Assembly: GCA_002633025.1 (NCBI GenBank) | Contig: NMRB01000477.1 | Location: forward strand, 283,323-347,322 | From: Notospermus geniculatus | Taxonomy: Eukaryota > Nemertea > Pilidiophora > Heteronemertea > Lineidae | DNA length: 64,000 bases | Reading direction: 5' to 3' | Shown here: piece by piece, positions 23,140 through 34,750 of the stretch | How the letters are laid out: the number at the start of each line of letters is the position of its first letter | Numbering within the stretch: the stretch's first letter is position 1 | Notes under the pieces: model-generated | Database searches by the model: none | The model's input: only the letters and a program-made list of their open reading frames with translations | Told to the model about the DNA's origin: nothing | Made by a program: the position numbers and the translations under genes

Positions 23140-24128
23140 CTAGATGTATACACTCACAGTACGCAATGAAGGCAATGCAGTCAGAAACGCATGTGTACAC
23201 AAACCAAATCTCTTAAAAACTCATTGCTACTTCTCCACAAACTATCCAAAACCTGCATCAAATAATATACATTGAACAATTCTCCCATGGTCTGTCCGCT
23301 CCCAACCACGCGCCATCCAGTCGACCGTAACAAAAATGTTTACATGCCCCAATGAACTGATGCACACGTCCCCATAGATCTATCTTGTCCCACGACCTGC
23401 AGTCATGCACCTGCCTTGTTACAGGTGCATCGTCGTCTGCCAAAAATCAAAACTTCAAAAGGCGTAAACAAAGCAAGCTCCTGAACTTGTGCCGCGGTGA
23501 ATGTAAACGCTGTACGAAGTTATCACCATCTTTTCATTGACAAGCTTGGCATCCCTCGCACATTCTTTCATATATAGATTCATGAACGACGCGTTCCTTC
23601 AATCGTGTTGCGCATTGTTAGGCTTGCCATTAAATCATCGTGATATCTCAATGCTCAAGTTTGTCACGGTCACTCCTTTTGTTATTGTGCGAATTCTATG
23701 CTACAGTGCTGTGTTGAGGCGTACGCATGTCCTGATAGGATGGGCAGGCGTGTATTGTTGTCAAATTGCTGTTTTGTGTTGAGAAAACTCCAAAATGAAA
23801 AGAACTACCTTTGAACGTGTAAGAGCGAAGGCAATGCATGCACCCATGGTACAACGGTACTTTATAAATAACATCCATCTTTTCCTTGGCTGCATTAGGC
23901 CTACATAAACTTACGTCATCACGTTCTGGCTGATCGTTCAAAAATTCAAAATTTTCCCTCTAACCAGAGAAATATGTTTTTTTTTCAAAAAATGGTCATT
24001 TTGGGCCCAAGTTAAAACGGTCGCAAAAAGCGATTTTGAAAAAAGTTTTGGCGGCGTTCAGCCTATATCGTACGTGCCTCCTCCCCAAGGATTTTGAATC
24101 GACTAAGAAACTCAATATGGTGCACTCG

Positions 24129-24231
24129 GGCCAGTAACTTTAAGCTAATAGTACATGTACCATTAACTTTGATACATTTTCCATTTGGTTAAAGGTACCA
24201 TTAGCTTAAAGTCCCGTTTTAAAACAGGGCC
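24129..24231. mobile_element. Hairpin MITE, ACTTTAAGCTAN family
   Basis: AGTAACTTTAAGCTAATAGT pairs with ACCATTAGCTTAAAGTCCC. The centre CATTTTCCATTTGGTTAAAG is identical in 28214-28330. Confidence 0.78.
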
Positions 24232-24278
24232 AGGGTCGGTTACACCAGGCCCGTAGCTAGCACAGGGACTAATGCCCC

Positions 24279-24279
24279 N
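24279..24279. other. Isolated N in a C run
   Basis: ATGCCCCNCCCCAGCG: an ambiguous base in a homopolymer, near CAGGCCCGTAGCTAG. Confidence 0.6.
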
Positions 24280-25181
24280 CCCCAGCGAAAAAGGTAGCTT
24301 GGGTCCTGTACACGGGTGGAAAAGCAATGAAGTGACTGATGATTCCCGTCTCATCTAAAACCGGTCTCGTTTTCCTGGCAACACACACCTTCCAAGAAAA
24401 AATAGACCCGTATTCTAGAAGCCTCCTTAACTCTAAGGTCCACTTTAACCTTTTGTATTTTGCCCTGCAAACAACAGCTAAAGGTAAAACGTTCAAGGGC
24501 CTCTAGAGGCAGCTTTTCAGTGCATATATTGATATGAACTTACTAACACAGAATTGGTGGCATGAAGATCCAACTTGGTCATCATTTTTGAAGTAAAATT
24601 TCATCAATGTCAACAATTGATCCACAATTCATGAGTTCATGGTTACTAGCGCCACCTGTTGTACAGTGGAAGTACTGTTAGTAGCCCAATAGCATGCTGC
24701 CTCTAGAGTCCCTTTAAGGAAGCTTCAAGAATACGGCCCGTAGCCTATCCATCCCATAATCCCCCGGGACGGTGACCCGTTGATGACGACTCAAATGAGC
24801 AATTTACCAAACGTCAGAATCTAAACTTGGCGAATTAGCCAATTGGCCCGGCAACCCATCCACGTGACACGACAGAGCTGATCCACCGTCACACAGGCAG
24901 ATGACCCTTATGACAGGGACCTAATTAAAGAACACGTGGGAGGAGTCCCTCATTGTTCGCAGTCACTTGAACCTTATATCTGGGGACGCTACCTGTAATT
25001 ATAGGGCGGGAAATGGTTCAGGGTCACAAATTGAACCGCCCCAAGTGGCAGAGGTTAGGGTCGTAGCCTGAGACACGTGACTCTCAACCTGTTCCAGACT
25101 TTCAACATTTTGAGGAAATAATGTTCTGAATATGCTTGATACGGGCTTATGCTGACTGTTGGAAAGTAGTTTACATATATA

Positions 25182-25691
25182 CACTGGTGGACAAAAATAT
25201 AAGGACAGTGGCCAATTCGAAGTTTGATGTAAGCTGCCTGTTAAGAATCAGAAGATGAAATATTTCGGCTTGATCATTTTGGGCCTGACTTTCATTTCTG
25301 CACTATTTTGTTGTTAATTTCAAGTGATTTAAACACATGTCTTGCTATGACGTAACTGGTCAGACATGTTAACAAAAGTGTATCATCATGAGTACTGTAA
25401 TTAAAAACTTTATTCTTTAGAAAAAAAATGAAGAAAAAACGAGAAAAACGAGTATTTGCTTGTACATTTGTATGCTTTTGATGAACAAGGGCGAGAATTG
25501 CCTTTGTCATTAAACCTCATTGCGTAATTGCCACTGATTATGTAATTCACTGAAATTGTAGCAAGGGAAAGGAAGGACCATTCCCACAATATATGAACAC
25601 AAAAGTTTAGTTCATTACATTCATTAACAGGCAGAAACTTACATCAAACTTCAAATTGGCCACTGTCCTAATATTTCTGTCCACCATATTG
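25182..25691. mobile_element. Tc1/mariner-like non-autonomous element
   Basis: CACTGGTGGACAAAAATATA at the left pairs with the inverse of TAATATTTCTGTCCACCATA at the right. Similarity of the arms extends about 70 bases (AAGTTTGATGTAAG is shared) at roughly 80 percent. TA flanks both ends. The roughly 370-base interior has no transposase frame. Confidence 0.8.
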
Positions 25692-26202
25692 TACGCCTGA
25701 ATTGGCATATTAAGAAAATTTGATCAAAAATTTGACAGTGTGGAACGGGGTTTAGTTGTACCCATGTGAATCTAAAATCTGGTTTGTTTACTGAACCTAT
25801 TATCAGACATGGCGAGCGAGGGATGCACTTTGAGCGATGGTGTCAAGTCGGGCAGGGATTACAGGGGTGAGAAGGGTCCCTGGTGCAGGCGCCATCCATT
25901 ACCCTGGGTAAATAAGGTCGTGTAGTTCTGTCGCACAAACGCAAATCTCAACATGGGAAAAGCAAAACAAAGCTTCGTCCAAATTGATTTGAAGTTCGGT
26001 CCACAGAACACAAAAGTGATCTTTGAAAATGAGATGCTGATACGAAAGTGATGGTATCTACTTCGACAGTCACAAACGGACATCCTGAAATACTTCAGGA
26101 TAGATTGTGGTGAATTTTTAAAAAAAATATCTCCGGAGTGCAAGCGCCCACTTAGGGCATTATAGCTACTCATCAAACAATATTGGACGATATTAACGAT
26201 AT

Positions 26203-26355
26203 GTAGGAGGAAACCGGAGACCCCGGAGGAAACCTACGATGTCAAGGAGAGATCGCCCTCTCTACCAGATAAATCCACTTGTACGACCGGGGATCGAACC
26301 CGCGACCTCAGTGGTGGCAGGCGCCGATGTTTCCACTGCGCCACCCCGACACCCC
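26203..26355 (-). mobile_element. tRNA-headed SINE
   Basis: Read on the minus strand, this begins with a tRNA-like head: GTCGGGGTGGCGCAGTGG carries an A-box, and a B-box-like GGGTTCGATCCC lies at 26288-26301. A unique body and the pyrimidine-rich block GGTTTCCTCCGGGG follow near 26210-26240. A conserved body after a tRNA head is typical of SINEs. A fragment of the same body occurs at 9195-9255. The tail could not be delimited. Confidence 0.7.
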
Positions 26356-26501
26356 ACTTGTGGTGAAATTGTCAAGTTTGAGGACACCTCTACCATTCTA
26401 GATTAGAAACCCAAACTTTAACTTCCGACCCGTTTCCCAATTTGCCCCATCGGTTGGGTTAGCTATTAGCTGCATTTCCACCTATCCCACCCACCAAAAC
26501 C

Positions 26502-26663
26502 CAGGTGTAATGTTTTCCACTGCCCCCCGTTTGCCAATGCCCCCAAACAAAAGATTGACGGAATAAGCGGCAACGTGACAATGGGGGAGGCACTGTATTT
26601 GAGTGCCCGCCACACAATAAAGGGGCATTGTCGTACGGGGGGCATTCTCACACATTACACTTG
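26502..26663. mobile_element. MITE, CARGTGTAACG family, second subfamily
   Basis: The ends are CAGGTGTAATGTTTTCCACT and CACATTACACTTGG. It shares ATTGACGGAATAAGCGGCAA and the GGGGGAGGCACTG block with 42784-42967, from which it lacks about 20 internal bases. Confidence 0.82.
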
Positions 26664-27250
26664 GTCTCAAAAACCCACCAATTTGGAATAGGTGGAACAA
26701 AGGCTTCTTATATAATTGGATTAGGGGCGAATTGAGAAGGGGTGAAAAGGGAATAAACTACATGTACATGTATACCAAATAAGCCATAAAGAGAGTGACA
26801 ACAGTAGGGTGTCATCACTGGTATTCCCTTAACGTAAAACATTCATTAGTTTCGTAACAAGTCATTTTATCCCTGCTACAGTTGTAATTAGGCTTTCATA
26901 CAATCATGCTGAGTCATTTACATGTACGATGTAGATCAACCCTGCTCTCACAGAAGTAATAACCCTACTCATCAATGAGTCTTGTGTTGGGCGCGTGTTC
27001 CGCATTAGGTCGTTTTTAGATGCGTGGTTCGGTGGGTTAAACCGTGAGAAACAATAAAAAGGTCAAAGGGTGTCTTTTACGAATGTCGTGAGAAAAGACG
27101 ATCACCCGAAATCTGCAAAGAGACACTGAGAAATTTGCTGCTGCCGTGTTGCCAATTTCATGGCCGAACTATAGCTAGCACTCCCCCCACCACCACCCCC
27201 GCTCCCATATCCAGCTGGCTGTCCGTTGTAATCCAGCCTGCATGCCCATG

Positions 27251-27273
27251 TATTGTATTGTATTGTATTGTAT
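27251..27273. repeat. Short (TATTG)n microsatellite
   Basis: About 4.6 perfect units of TATTG; the same pentanucleotide, in another register, as the longer array beside the tRNA-like gene. Confidence 0.85.
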
Positions 27274-27332
27274 CACAGGCAGGAGCGTGGATCCATATCC
27301 TACTCCGCCATCCAATAGGAGCTGTCAGTGAG

Positions 27333-27496
27333 TTGACCACTAGGTGTCACAATGGCCCAATTCAATGCATGTAGCGGACCCATTCATTCTTGACCGAGCA
27401 CCACTCGCGTGGATTTTCCTGTGTATTGGTCCGCTAGAACTTTGCTGCCATCTTTTGGCAATATGCGCGGCTGACTGCTCCTATTGGAGTCTTCCT
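27333..27496. repeat. Dispersed repeat, pair with 39846-39990
   Basis: ACCACTAGGTGTCACAATGG through CCGCTAGAACTTTGCTGCCA and TTTTGGCAATATG is shared in order with 39846-39990. It ends next to the CAGGGCCGG element. Confidence 0.72.
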
Positions 27497-27502
27497 GCTT
27501 TT

Positions 27503-27775
27503 CAGGGCCGGATCCAGGATTGGCAGAAAGGGGGGCGCAGCTCGACGGAGGTGATGAGCACCGAAAGCGCGAAGCCCAAACGGGGGGGGGNNNNNNNNNN
27601 NNNNNNNNNNNNNGAAAAATTTGACAATTTAAGTCCTTTTAGATGCATTTTCCTGGCATCTGAGAGCAAAATATTTGAATTTTTATGTGATTAATTTTTT
27701 CTTGCTAAAAAAATCATTACTCTGCCAAAAGTATGGAGGGCGTACGCCCCCCCCCCACGCCCTGATCCGGCCCTG
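27503..27775. mobile_element. Element with CAGGGCCGGATCMRG ends, containing a 23-N gap
   Basis: CAGGGCCGGATCCAGG and CCTGATCCGGCCCTG are the inverted ends. A gap of 23 Ns (27591-27613) interrupts a G run. The interior (CTTGCTAAAAAAATCATTAC, TCTGCCAAA) is shared with 44440-44603. Fragments occur near 10895 and 17283. Confidence 0.82.
27591..27613. other. 23-N assembly gap
   Basis: The run of Ns follows a G9 run inside the CAGGGCCGGATC element. The corresponding part of related copies is G/C homopolymer-rich. Confidence 0.95.
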
Positions 27776-28213
27776 CTTTTGTTAAAGATGAAGGCTCAAG
27801 ACAAGGATTGTTTTCGACTACATGTACATGTACATTTTTCGTAGCGTAAAAATTAAACTGTCTTTCTCTTTGCCACACGCGCACGGGATTTGAGAATGTT
27901 TATTTAGCAAATACGGTTTTGAGATCGTATAGTCTGAGCTACTCCAGTTATATTTCAACTCGAGGTCCCAGCATGAGGTTAAGATTGGGAATTATACGAA
28001 TGCGTTAACCGATTAGATTGGCGTACACTCCCGTTCATAAGTAAATATCCACTAGTTTTTCTGGTCCTACGTAAAAAGGTGATATGTATATCTGTGAAGG
28101 CTAAAACTCTAGTATGCGGACCTCCAGCAACTCTTTAAAACGCCGAGATAAAAAAAATATCAATAAACATATCATGAAAATATCACACAGTCTCAAAATA
28201 TCATTAAAAAGCT

Positions 28214-28330
28214 GGGGCTTGTTTCATAAAGTGACTTTAAGCTACACCATAATTGTACCATTAACTTCAATGCATTTTCCATTTGGTTAAAGGAACCATT
28301 AGCTTAAAGTCACTTCATGAAACAGGCCCC
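28214..28330. mobile_element. Hairpin MITE, ACTTTAAGCTAN family
   Basis: GGGGCTTGTTTCATAAAGTG and CACTTCATGAAACAGGCCCC are the inverted ends. The copy at 24129-24231 has a shorter or decayed terminal part. Confidence 0.87.
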
Positions 28331-28635
28331 TGTGGTTTTTAGATCGTGCACGTTTTTCTAAATGGCTTTCATAATCGTGATACATGTAGTTGATTATTTC
28401 TAAGAACTTCAGCGAAAAAAATGGTTCAAAATCTTTGCCTAGTTATTTGCGATTTTTCTGAGCGCTCATTACAGAGAAATTTATGTTTTTCGTTCAAATT
28501 GTCTTCAAATGAAATTGGCATAAAATCGACCTGCAATTGCGATGCCTGTCAGGATCTTTCAAGGCCTGCAACTACACCCTTCTGTAGACCACCCAGAAAA
28601 TACTGGACTGAAACCGCGCTTAGAACTTCCAGGGC

Positions 28636-28798
28636 TAGCGCTGGAGTGTTAAGGCAAAACCTAGCAAGTCATTTTTTTCAATTTTGAGAAATATCCTTAA
28701 TCAGAAGATGAGACCAAACCTAATAAGTCCAAAAATGGTAACAGCTTAAATGTGAAAAAAATGTACCTTGCTAGGTTTTGCCTCAACACCCAAGCGCC
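28636..28798. mobile_element. MITE with AGCGCTGGAGTGTTAAGGCA ends
   Basis: Inverted ends of about 32 bases: GGCAAAACCTAGCAAG at the left and CTTGCTAGGTTTTGCC at the right are perfect complements. Single copy here. Confidence 0.82.
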
Positions 28799-29411
28799 AT
28801 TTTTACCATACAGGGTCTGTATCCCATATTTAGAACAGTCTCATCATATCGCTATGACCCCCTTTGACTATGGCTGCAGTTCGTCTTTTGCGGGAACCAA
28901 GCCCAGGCATTCCTCCCTTTTGACTCCGTTCATCTGATCCTGGATCAGATTCCCGTGGTCACTGTGTCGCTTACAACAATAGCAACAATGATACCTATGA
29001 CAATGACAATACCCATGACACAATGCGTAGTGACAATGAAAGATGTCGTCTGCGTTATGTAAGATGGCCACTGGCCGCCGTGGGAATCCGGAGATTTTCC
29101 CATCTCTTGCGAATGTGAGCAGTATTTACCTCGTCCCCGTAGTGAAAATGCCCCGACGAGTTTGCGAATCTTATTTGATCGTCGGATGCGAAATCCTTTC
29201 TTGATTCTCCTTCTGACACTTAAAGCGAACTGATATCGAAAAAATTTGATTTAGAAATAGAATTCGAGAGGGGACGAATTTTCGGGAAAAAATGTAAACA
29301 CACTTCTCCAGAATGTCAACAAAGAAATGTTCGTGCATTCTGATTGGCTGAAATTTTGTGTTTACAAACACCAGCCAAATGTAAATAAAATCCGCTATCA
29401 ATTCGCTTTAA

Positions 29412-29570
29412 GGCCAATTCAAACTTCTCCGTTTTGCGCTTTGCGCTTGTCCGTTGTCCCTAGCTATGTTTAGGTCTATGTGTGGTACCAACAATAAAAT
29501 TTACTTTTTCTACGACGCACTCACCTAGGAAACGGACACGCGCAAAGCGCAAAACGCAAAATATGAATCG
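29412..29570. mobile_element. MITE with CCGTTTTGCGCTTTGCGC ends
   Basis: CCGTTTTGCGCTTTGCGC and GCGCAAAGCGCAAAACG are inverted. The arms extend outward to TTCAAACTTCT / ATATGAATC, partly decayed. No second copy seen. Confidence 0.78.
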
Positions 29571-30105
29571 CAAAAAAATCTTGATGAAGGGAGATTTCCA
29601 GAGTCGGCTTCAGAACTCATGAGTCAGTCACCACTGTTTCTCCAATCTCCTCTTTCTCTCATACATCATTCACAACCTCATCCATTTTCCCCAAATGCTC
29701 CTGATTTTTGACACAGATGTGACTTTTTGCAATCGCGTAACAGCGACACATCAGAATTCAAAAGCGTTTTCACTTCTGATGCAAGTCTCCAATTCGTTGT
29801 TTTTGCATTCAATGCAGAACCCGCTGCTTTAAAGTCCCGCATATACCACTCAACTGATCAGTTAATCAAATTAACTTCATTTCTTTAAATGCAGTGAAAT
29901 TATTCTTTTGAATTCTGTTGCGATGTCAACGATGTATCTTTTCAAACGCGGCAAAGACTGAACAGTTAATGTTGATGTCTGACAATGTGGCAGCAACATT
30001 TGTAATATATACACGTCACAGATTTCTACGAATGTCTGGCAACCAAAGAAATGAAACCCATTCTTGAAATCAAACTGCCCATTTTCAAGCCACCACTTGG
30101 TTTAA

Positions 30106-30613
30106 ATGGCTTCAGGTCAGTGTACTCTGGCTGTATGTCCTCCTGTGCTCTCCACGGCTTCAGGTCAGTGTAGGCATGGTTGTATGTCATCCTGTGCTCT
30201 CCATGGCTCCAGATCTGTGTACTCTGGCTCTATGTTATCCTGTGCTCTCCATGGCTTCAGATCTGTGTACTATGGCTGTATGTCCTCCTGTGCTCTCCGT
30301 GGCTTCACATCAGTGTACTATGGTTCTATGTCCTCCTGTGCTCTCCGTGGCTTCAGATCAGTGTACTATGGCTGTATGTCCTCCTGTGCTCTCCATGGCT
30401 TCAGATCAGTGTACTATGGCTGTATGTCCTCCTGTGCTCTCCGTGGCTTCAGATCTGTGTACTCCGTCTGGTTATGTCCTCCTGTGTACTCTGGCTGTAG
30501 GCCTACATGTATGTCCTCCTGTGTTCTCCACGGCTTCAGGTCAGTGTAGGCCTACTCTGGTCTGTGTTCTCCGTGGCTTCAGATCTTTGTACTCTGGCTG
30601 TATGTCCTCCTGA
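30106..30613. repeat. Minisatellite, 48-bp unit, about ten copies
   Basis: The unit contains GGCTTCAGATCAGTGTACTA followed by TGTATGTCCTCCTGTGCTCT. Successive GTGTAC motifs are 48 bases apart in the central units. Because 48 is a multiple of three and the unit lacks stops, three overlapping frames of 106-147 codons stay open; none looks like a real gene. Units at the right end are partial and rearranged. Confidence 0.92.
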
Positions 30614-31299
30614 GCTTTTCTGAAATGGCCCCCGCGCCCCCATCGTGTTGTATTTTCACTACCGCAAAATTGCGGAATTACTCTTTTCAAAAAAGTGTTT
30701 TTTCTAATCTATTTTAAATTGAACCCAGGCCACACATGATAATTTATCTCTAACACCTCAAAACGCACAGCGTGTCACGATTCTGACATCTCCGTCAACG
30801 CAGGCGTTTTTTGTCAAAATGTCAACAACAGCGGCTTGTCGCAGGGCGACATCTTGTGTCAAAATAGACAACAATACTGGTCGCGTGTCCATGGACCAGG
30901 GTCCCTCGCGCGTGGCCATTCTATTGTGAATCTATTGAGCGAAGATAAAGTGATCTAACAATAGGTTCGATTGTCTGCTATTTGATGTTGGCTGAACCCT
31001 GAAAGGACCAACGTGCACCTGTTTTCGACATTCCTTTTAGTATTCACACCCCCACTTTAAAATCAGACAAATCTTTTTCCATTTCGCTCTGAAAAGCATT
31101 GCTATTCTGTGAATATTCTACCACACATTTTTGAGAAAATCGTAAATGGTGTGCCCAGTAAATACCTTTGTCGTCCTTCGCTCTGTGTTGGAAATGTTCA
31201 TTGAATATCAAATATATTGAAAATCTGGACGGGGTGTAAATGGAAGAGCGCACCCCACCTGTAAGTCTCACCAATGATGCTTGTCCAAAGTGTCATTGT
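30614..31299. other. No element recognised upstream of the DSCAM-like gene
   Basis: Unique-looking sequence without inverted repeats that I could see. No long open frame. Confidence 0.4.
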
Positions 31300-31953
31300 T
31301 GAGGTACTCGGCTCATTGTTGAGTCCGAGGCTCATCTCCGTCAGTCGGCTTGTGACGAGCGCCGTAGTAACATGCCAGCCGGTTTAGCTCCCGTAACAGC
31401 TGGGAATGCGTCCATTGGATGACTCGCTGATGGTTGTGGACCTACAAGGTGGAGCTGTATGATTCAGTCGGCATGGCGACACGCGCAGGAGAGCATCGCT
31501 AGGAAACCGCGCAAAATCCGCCTCGGCTTCACGGGAGTTCCGCATTATTTTGTTAAGTCACTTTTATTCTTTTAGAATATTTGGATATGCTTCTTTATTT
31601 TTGTCGATATTTTGGATTTATCGAATTCTATTGTTGCAATCTGTGGATATTATTTCATTGTTAACGTCTGCCGATGATGAGGTAGCCTGCAGCCGTCAAT
31701 TCGTATTGTCACTTTCAGCAGACGATTTCTGTTTACAATTGTGATGAGGACGACACATTAGGGCGGGAATTGTTGATGTTTATGAGCGAGAGTAATGTTA
31801 ATAAGGGATTATCTTGCGTTTCTTAAAGTATTTCTCGGAACATTTCAACGAGTGCATCATCAAGAATAGTGCGAAGAATTGTGGAAGTTGCGGAAGCGTG
31901 ATTGAGAGAGGGGTGCAAAGAAAACAGGAACTGACCTGTTCTCTGGTATTGCG
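31300..31953 (+). promoter_or_regulatory. Candidate 5' UTR and promoter region of the DSCAM-like gene
   Basis: This stretch lies upstream of the signal-peptide exon. It is comparatively free of the inverted-repeat elements that fill neighbouring DNA. The first part (about 31330-31540) is richer in CpG than its surroundings, and the rest is AT-rich with several short upstream ATGs. I see no TATA box I would defend. Placement as leader or promoter rests only on position. Confidence 0.25.
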
Positions 31954-32020
31954 ATGAAGTTCGAAAGGAATTCAGAAATCTGCAATTTTCTTCGGATTAT
32001 TCTGATGATATCTGTGATAG
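31954..32020 (+). CDS. DSCAM-like gene, first coding exon (signal peptide)
   Basis: This short exon encodes 22 residues plus one base of the next codon. It begins with MKFERNSEIC and continues into a hydrophobic stretch (FLRIILMISVI), a signal-peptide core. The start has a purine at -3 (GCGATGA). The exon ends at a plausible donor, G|GTAAAA, in phase 1. The Ig exon at 34919 begins in the complementary phase, so joining them makes residue 23 Ala and gives a signal peptide followed directly by the mature N-terminus. A separate signal-peptide exon followed by an Ig1 exon is the usual layout at the start of DSCAM genes. Reading frame, hydrophobic core, donor and matching phase are visible; that the two exons are joined is inferred. 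RNA could show a different or additional leader exon. Confidence 0.72.
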
Positions 32021-32255
32021 GTAAAAAATATATAGTTTTGATACACTCTTTTCCTTACCTTTCAATATCATTTCAAAATAGAGTAGGGCCAACACAGTGC
32101 TTTTTTCCCAACCTAGGCCTATATTTTTCCTCAGTCATATTCACTGCATCAATTTCTAGCAACGCGTGAGTTCATTTTCCTCTAATTTAGTGATGACATC
32201 CTTTTTTTGTTTTTTACTTTCTTTCTTTTTACCTCATTTATTCTTTTCCCGTTAA

Positions 32256-32451
32256 CTCACCCAGTCCAGCAGACGGCATCTTCTGTCAAAGTATTCTCAC
32301 ATCCTAGTATTGATAAAAAAAATATTTGAATGAAGGTTGTTGTTGTGAACCATCTGAGAAATTCCTCTTCAGTTTTTTTTTCAAATTCGTTTCCAGAGCT
32401 TAGAAAACTGCACCTGAAAATACTCTTTGCTCAAACCTTGGGCTACATGAG
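32256..32451. mobile_element. TTAA-flanked MITE, CTCATCTGCCCC family, in DSCAM-like intron 1
   Basis: TTAA flanks 32252-32255 and 32452-32455. The ends are CTCACCCAGTCC and GGGCTACATGAG. The internal AGACGGCATCTTCTGTCAAA matches 5740-5943 in opposite orientation. It is older, with several mismatches in the ends. Confidence 0.85.
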
Positions 32452-32643
32452 TTAATGTGCAAATTTCCTTTCCACTTCAGCACTTTCCTTGAAGTGTTCA
32501 GAAAGACTCAGTCTCTGTCATTTCTCAATATTTATTTCTGTAAACCATTTCTTTTCTTTATTTGCTTAATAAATACTTATCGTTGACGATGCATTATAAA
32601 ATGATCCATTCGGACTTTAGACATTTCATAACCCCATTTGAAG

Positions 32644-32884
32644 GGAGTAAGAAATAAAAGTGGGAAATTTTGGCATTTTGCGCGGATTTTTCAATTTCTC
32701 AAATTGGGAGAACTTTTTTTCCCATTTTGAGAAATATCGCCCGAAAAATCGGACAAAATGTCATGTCATTTTAAGAAAATTTCTCAAAATGGGAACAAAT
32801 TTACACCCAATTTGAGAAATTGAAAAAATCGCGCAAAATTCCAAAATTTCCCACTGCTTATTTTCCACTTTTATTTCTTACTCT
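32644..32884. mobile_element. Fold-back element, GGAGTAAGAAATAAAAGTGG family, in DSCAM-like intron 1
   Basis: The ends GGAGTAAGAAATAAAAGTGG / CCACTTTTATTTCTTACTC are nearly perfect inverted repeats. The whole 240 bases can fold into one long hairpin. Confidence 0.88.
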
Positions 32885-34242
32885 AGGCCAAAATATTGGT
32901 TCGCTGCTATTTACGATCCCTATTTTCCCCTCACGACTTTTGTGACCCTCAAAAAATACCTTACCCCTGAATTCTCTGTTCTGACTATGCCTTCCTTCGG
33001 GAGGTTTTTACCCGGCTGAGCCACGTGAAATGTTTTTTGCACTGTTGTCATTGCAGAGTCAGGGCGGTGACTAGCTTTTTGGCCTGGGGAGGGGGTCAAA
33101 CACGTTTGTTTGTCCTTTTTCGCTCTTTATTCGGTCAAAATCTACATGAAAGGCCTCGGGTGGAGACATCCCCCCCGTCCCTATCCTAGAGCTAAGGCTC
33201 TGAAAGTGAGTTGGCTAGAACTAGAGACTAAAGACATGTAGAGCACAAGAGGATATGCAGCCAGAGTACGCAGAGAACATAAAAGTGTATTAATTCGAAT
33301 AACATGAATCAAGCTTTTTCCACTTCATCAACCTACATTTAGAACGGAAGGTGTCAACTGTTTTTACAAAGCAACCAAGAACAACACGCTTACTTTACTT
33401 TCTCTTTGTGCCAAAAATGTCATAAAAATTAAATCCCACGCCAGGTACCGGTTTGTTTACTATGCTTGTTAGGACGGCAAACACCGCGGCCACAAAACCG
33501 CACGCGTCTGCTTTTTACTCAGAGCCACACATGGCATTTTCCCGCCACCGCGCCACAAAAACAACTTTCTCAGCGATCGTAAAATTCAATGTCATTTTTC
33601 CCAAATCCAGAAATTGTTATTTCACTATAAAGAACTGGGCTTTTGAAGGCGCTTCGTTTCTGCACCTGTGAAAATCAGGGCCTAAGGTCTCAGTTTTATA
33701 CGCTGCAGTGATTCTGTGTTGACAAGGGCTAAAAACGGACGAGGTCATCATCATGCATTGTTCACATTGGGTGGCTTTCAGGAATATTTAACGATCTTTT
33801 CCCAACTTGACAGAGACAGCGGTATTTATTATTTATAGTCAAATGTAACCTGATTGAATGCGGGATCCCACTTCAGCCTCAAGTGGACTTATTGTAGTCT
33901 CTGATCGACTCGAACAAAAACGTTCACTCCCAAAACAGCAGTTTGAACAGGTTTTTGAAACCCCCCTGGTTTGAATTGGGTAATATTGTGTAGCGAGATT
34001 CAGCAACGATGTATAATCTGATCGTGGGACACTTTGGTGGGTTTTTTGTTTGTTTGTTTTTTGTTTGTTTATTCTTGTTTTTGATTCACAACTGCTGTAC
34101 GGATTTCGATATATCCCCGTTTTGAATGAATGAATGAATGAAAATTTATGATTATGTATGCATTTTCAAGGGCTGAGGCCATTTGGCATTTTATAGCCCT
34201 GGGCTGGGTTGTTCAAAACACCGTTTGTGCTATTTTGGCGTT
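32885..34242. other. DSCAM-like intron 1, middle part
   Basis: No exon-like frame with Ig features. It contains a (GAAT)n stretch at about 34126-34140 and a TTTGTTTG-rich stretch near 34045-34080. Confidence 0.5.
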
Positions 34243-34322
34243 ATCTCTAACGTGGCGTTAACTGCAATGGGCTTAACTGATGGAGATAATGCCAAGAATG
34301 CACTAACGCCACGTTAGTGACA
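34243..34322. repeat. Short hairpin repeat, CTAACGTGGCGTTA
   Basis: CTAACGTGGCGTTA and TAACGCCACGTTAG are perfect complements about 45 bases apart, directly beside the MITE at 34326, in DSCAM-like intron 1. Confidence 0.72.
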
Positions 34323-34325
34323 AAA

Positions 34326-34474
34326 GGGAGGTTTCGAAATCAAACGATAAACGTAAACGTTAACAACAACGTTATTTTTGTAACGAAAATGCAACATAAA
34401 ATCTGGTTAATGTGTACTATGAAAAATAACGTTGTCGTAAAGTTTACGTTTATCGTTTGATTTCGAAACCTCCC
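34326..34474. mobile_element. MITE, GGGAGGTTT family, in DSCAM-like intron 1
   Basis: Terminal repeats GGGAGGTTTCGAAATC / GATTTCGAAACCTCCC are near perfect. The asymmetric centre (ATCTGGTTAATGTGTACTAT) is inverted relative to the other copies. It lies between the signal-peptide and Ig1 exons. Confidence 0.88.
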
Positions 34475-34612
34475 TAAATAGTTTTTTGAACAGCGTAGAA
34501 AAATGACATTAAAGATGATTCGTTTTGTGACAAAATGAAGCTGAAGTGAAACACATGTACGAAAGAAGCTTAAGACATAGTGCAGGTGTTAGTAGCAATA
34601 ATGGGGACGAGG

Positions 34613-34750
34613 TTTCGAAATCAAACGATAAACCAATACGACAACGTTATTTTTCATACTACACATTAATCAGATTTTGCATTGCATTTTCGGTACAAAA
34701 ATAAAGTTGTCGTTAACGTTTACGTTTATCGTTTGATTTCGAAACCTCCC
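34613..34750. mobile_element. MITE, GGGAGGTTT family, second copy in DSCAM-like intron 1
   Basis: The termini are GGGGACGAGGTTTCGAAATC / GATTTCGAAACCTCCC. Part of the left repeat (AAACGTTTACG) is lost. It lies 138 bases from the previous copy in opposite orientation, and its right end is about 170 bases before the Ig1 exon. Confidence 0.85.

Noticed and set aside
30106-30549. 147-codon repeat protein
   Set aside because: A product of the 48-bp minisatellite, open in three frames with no start or splice context.
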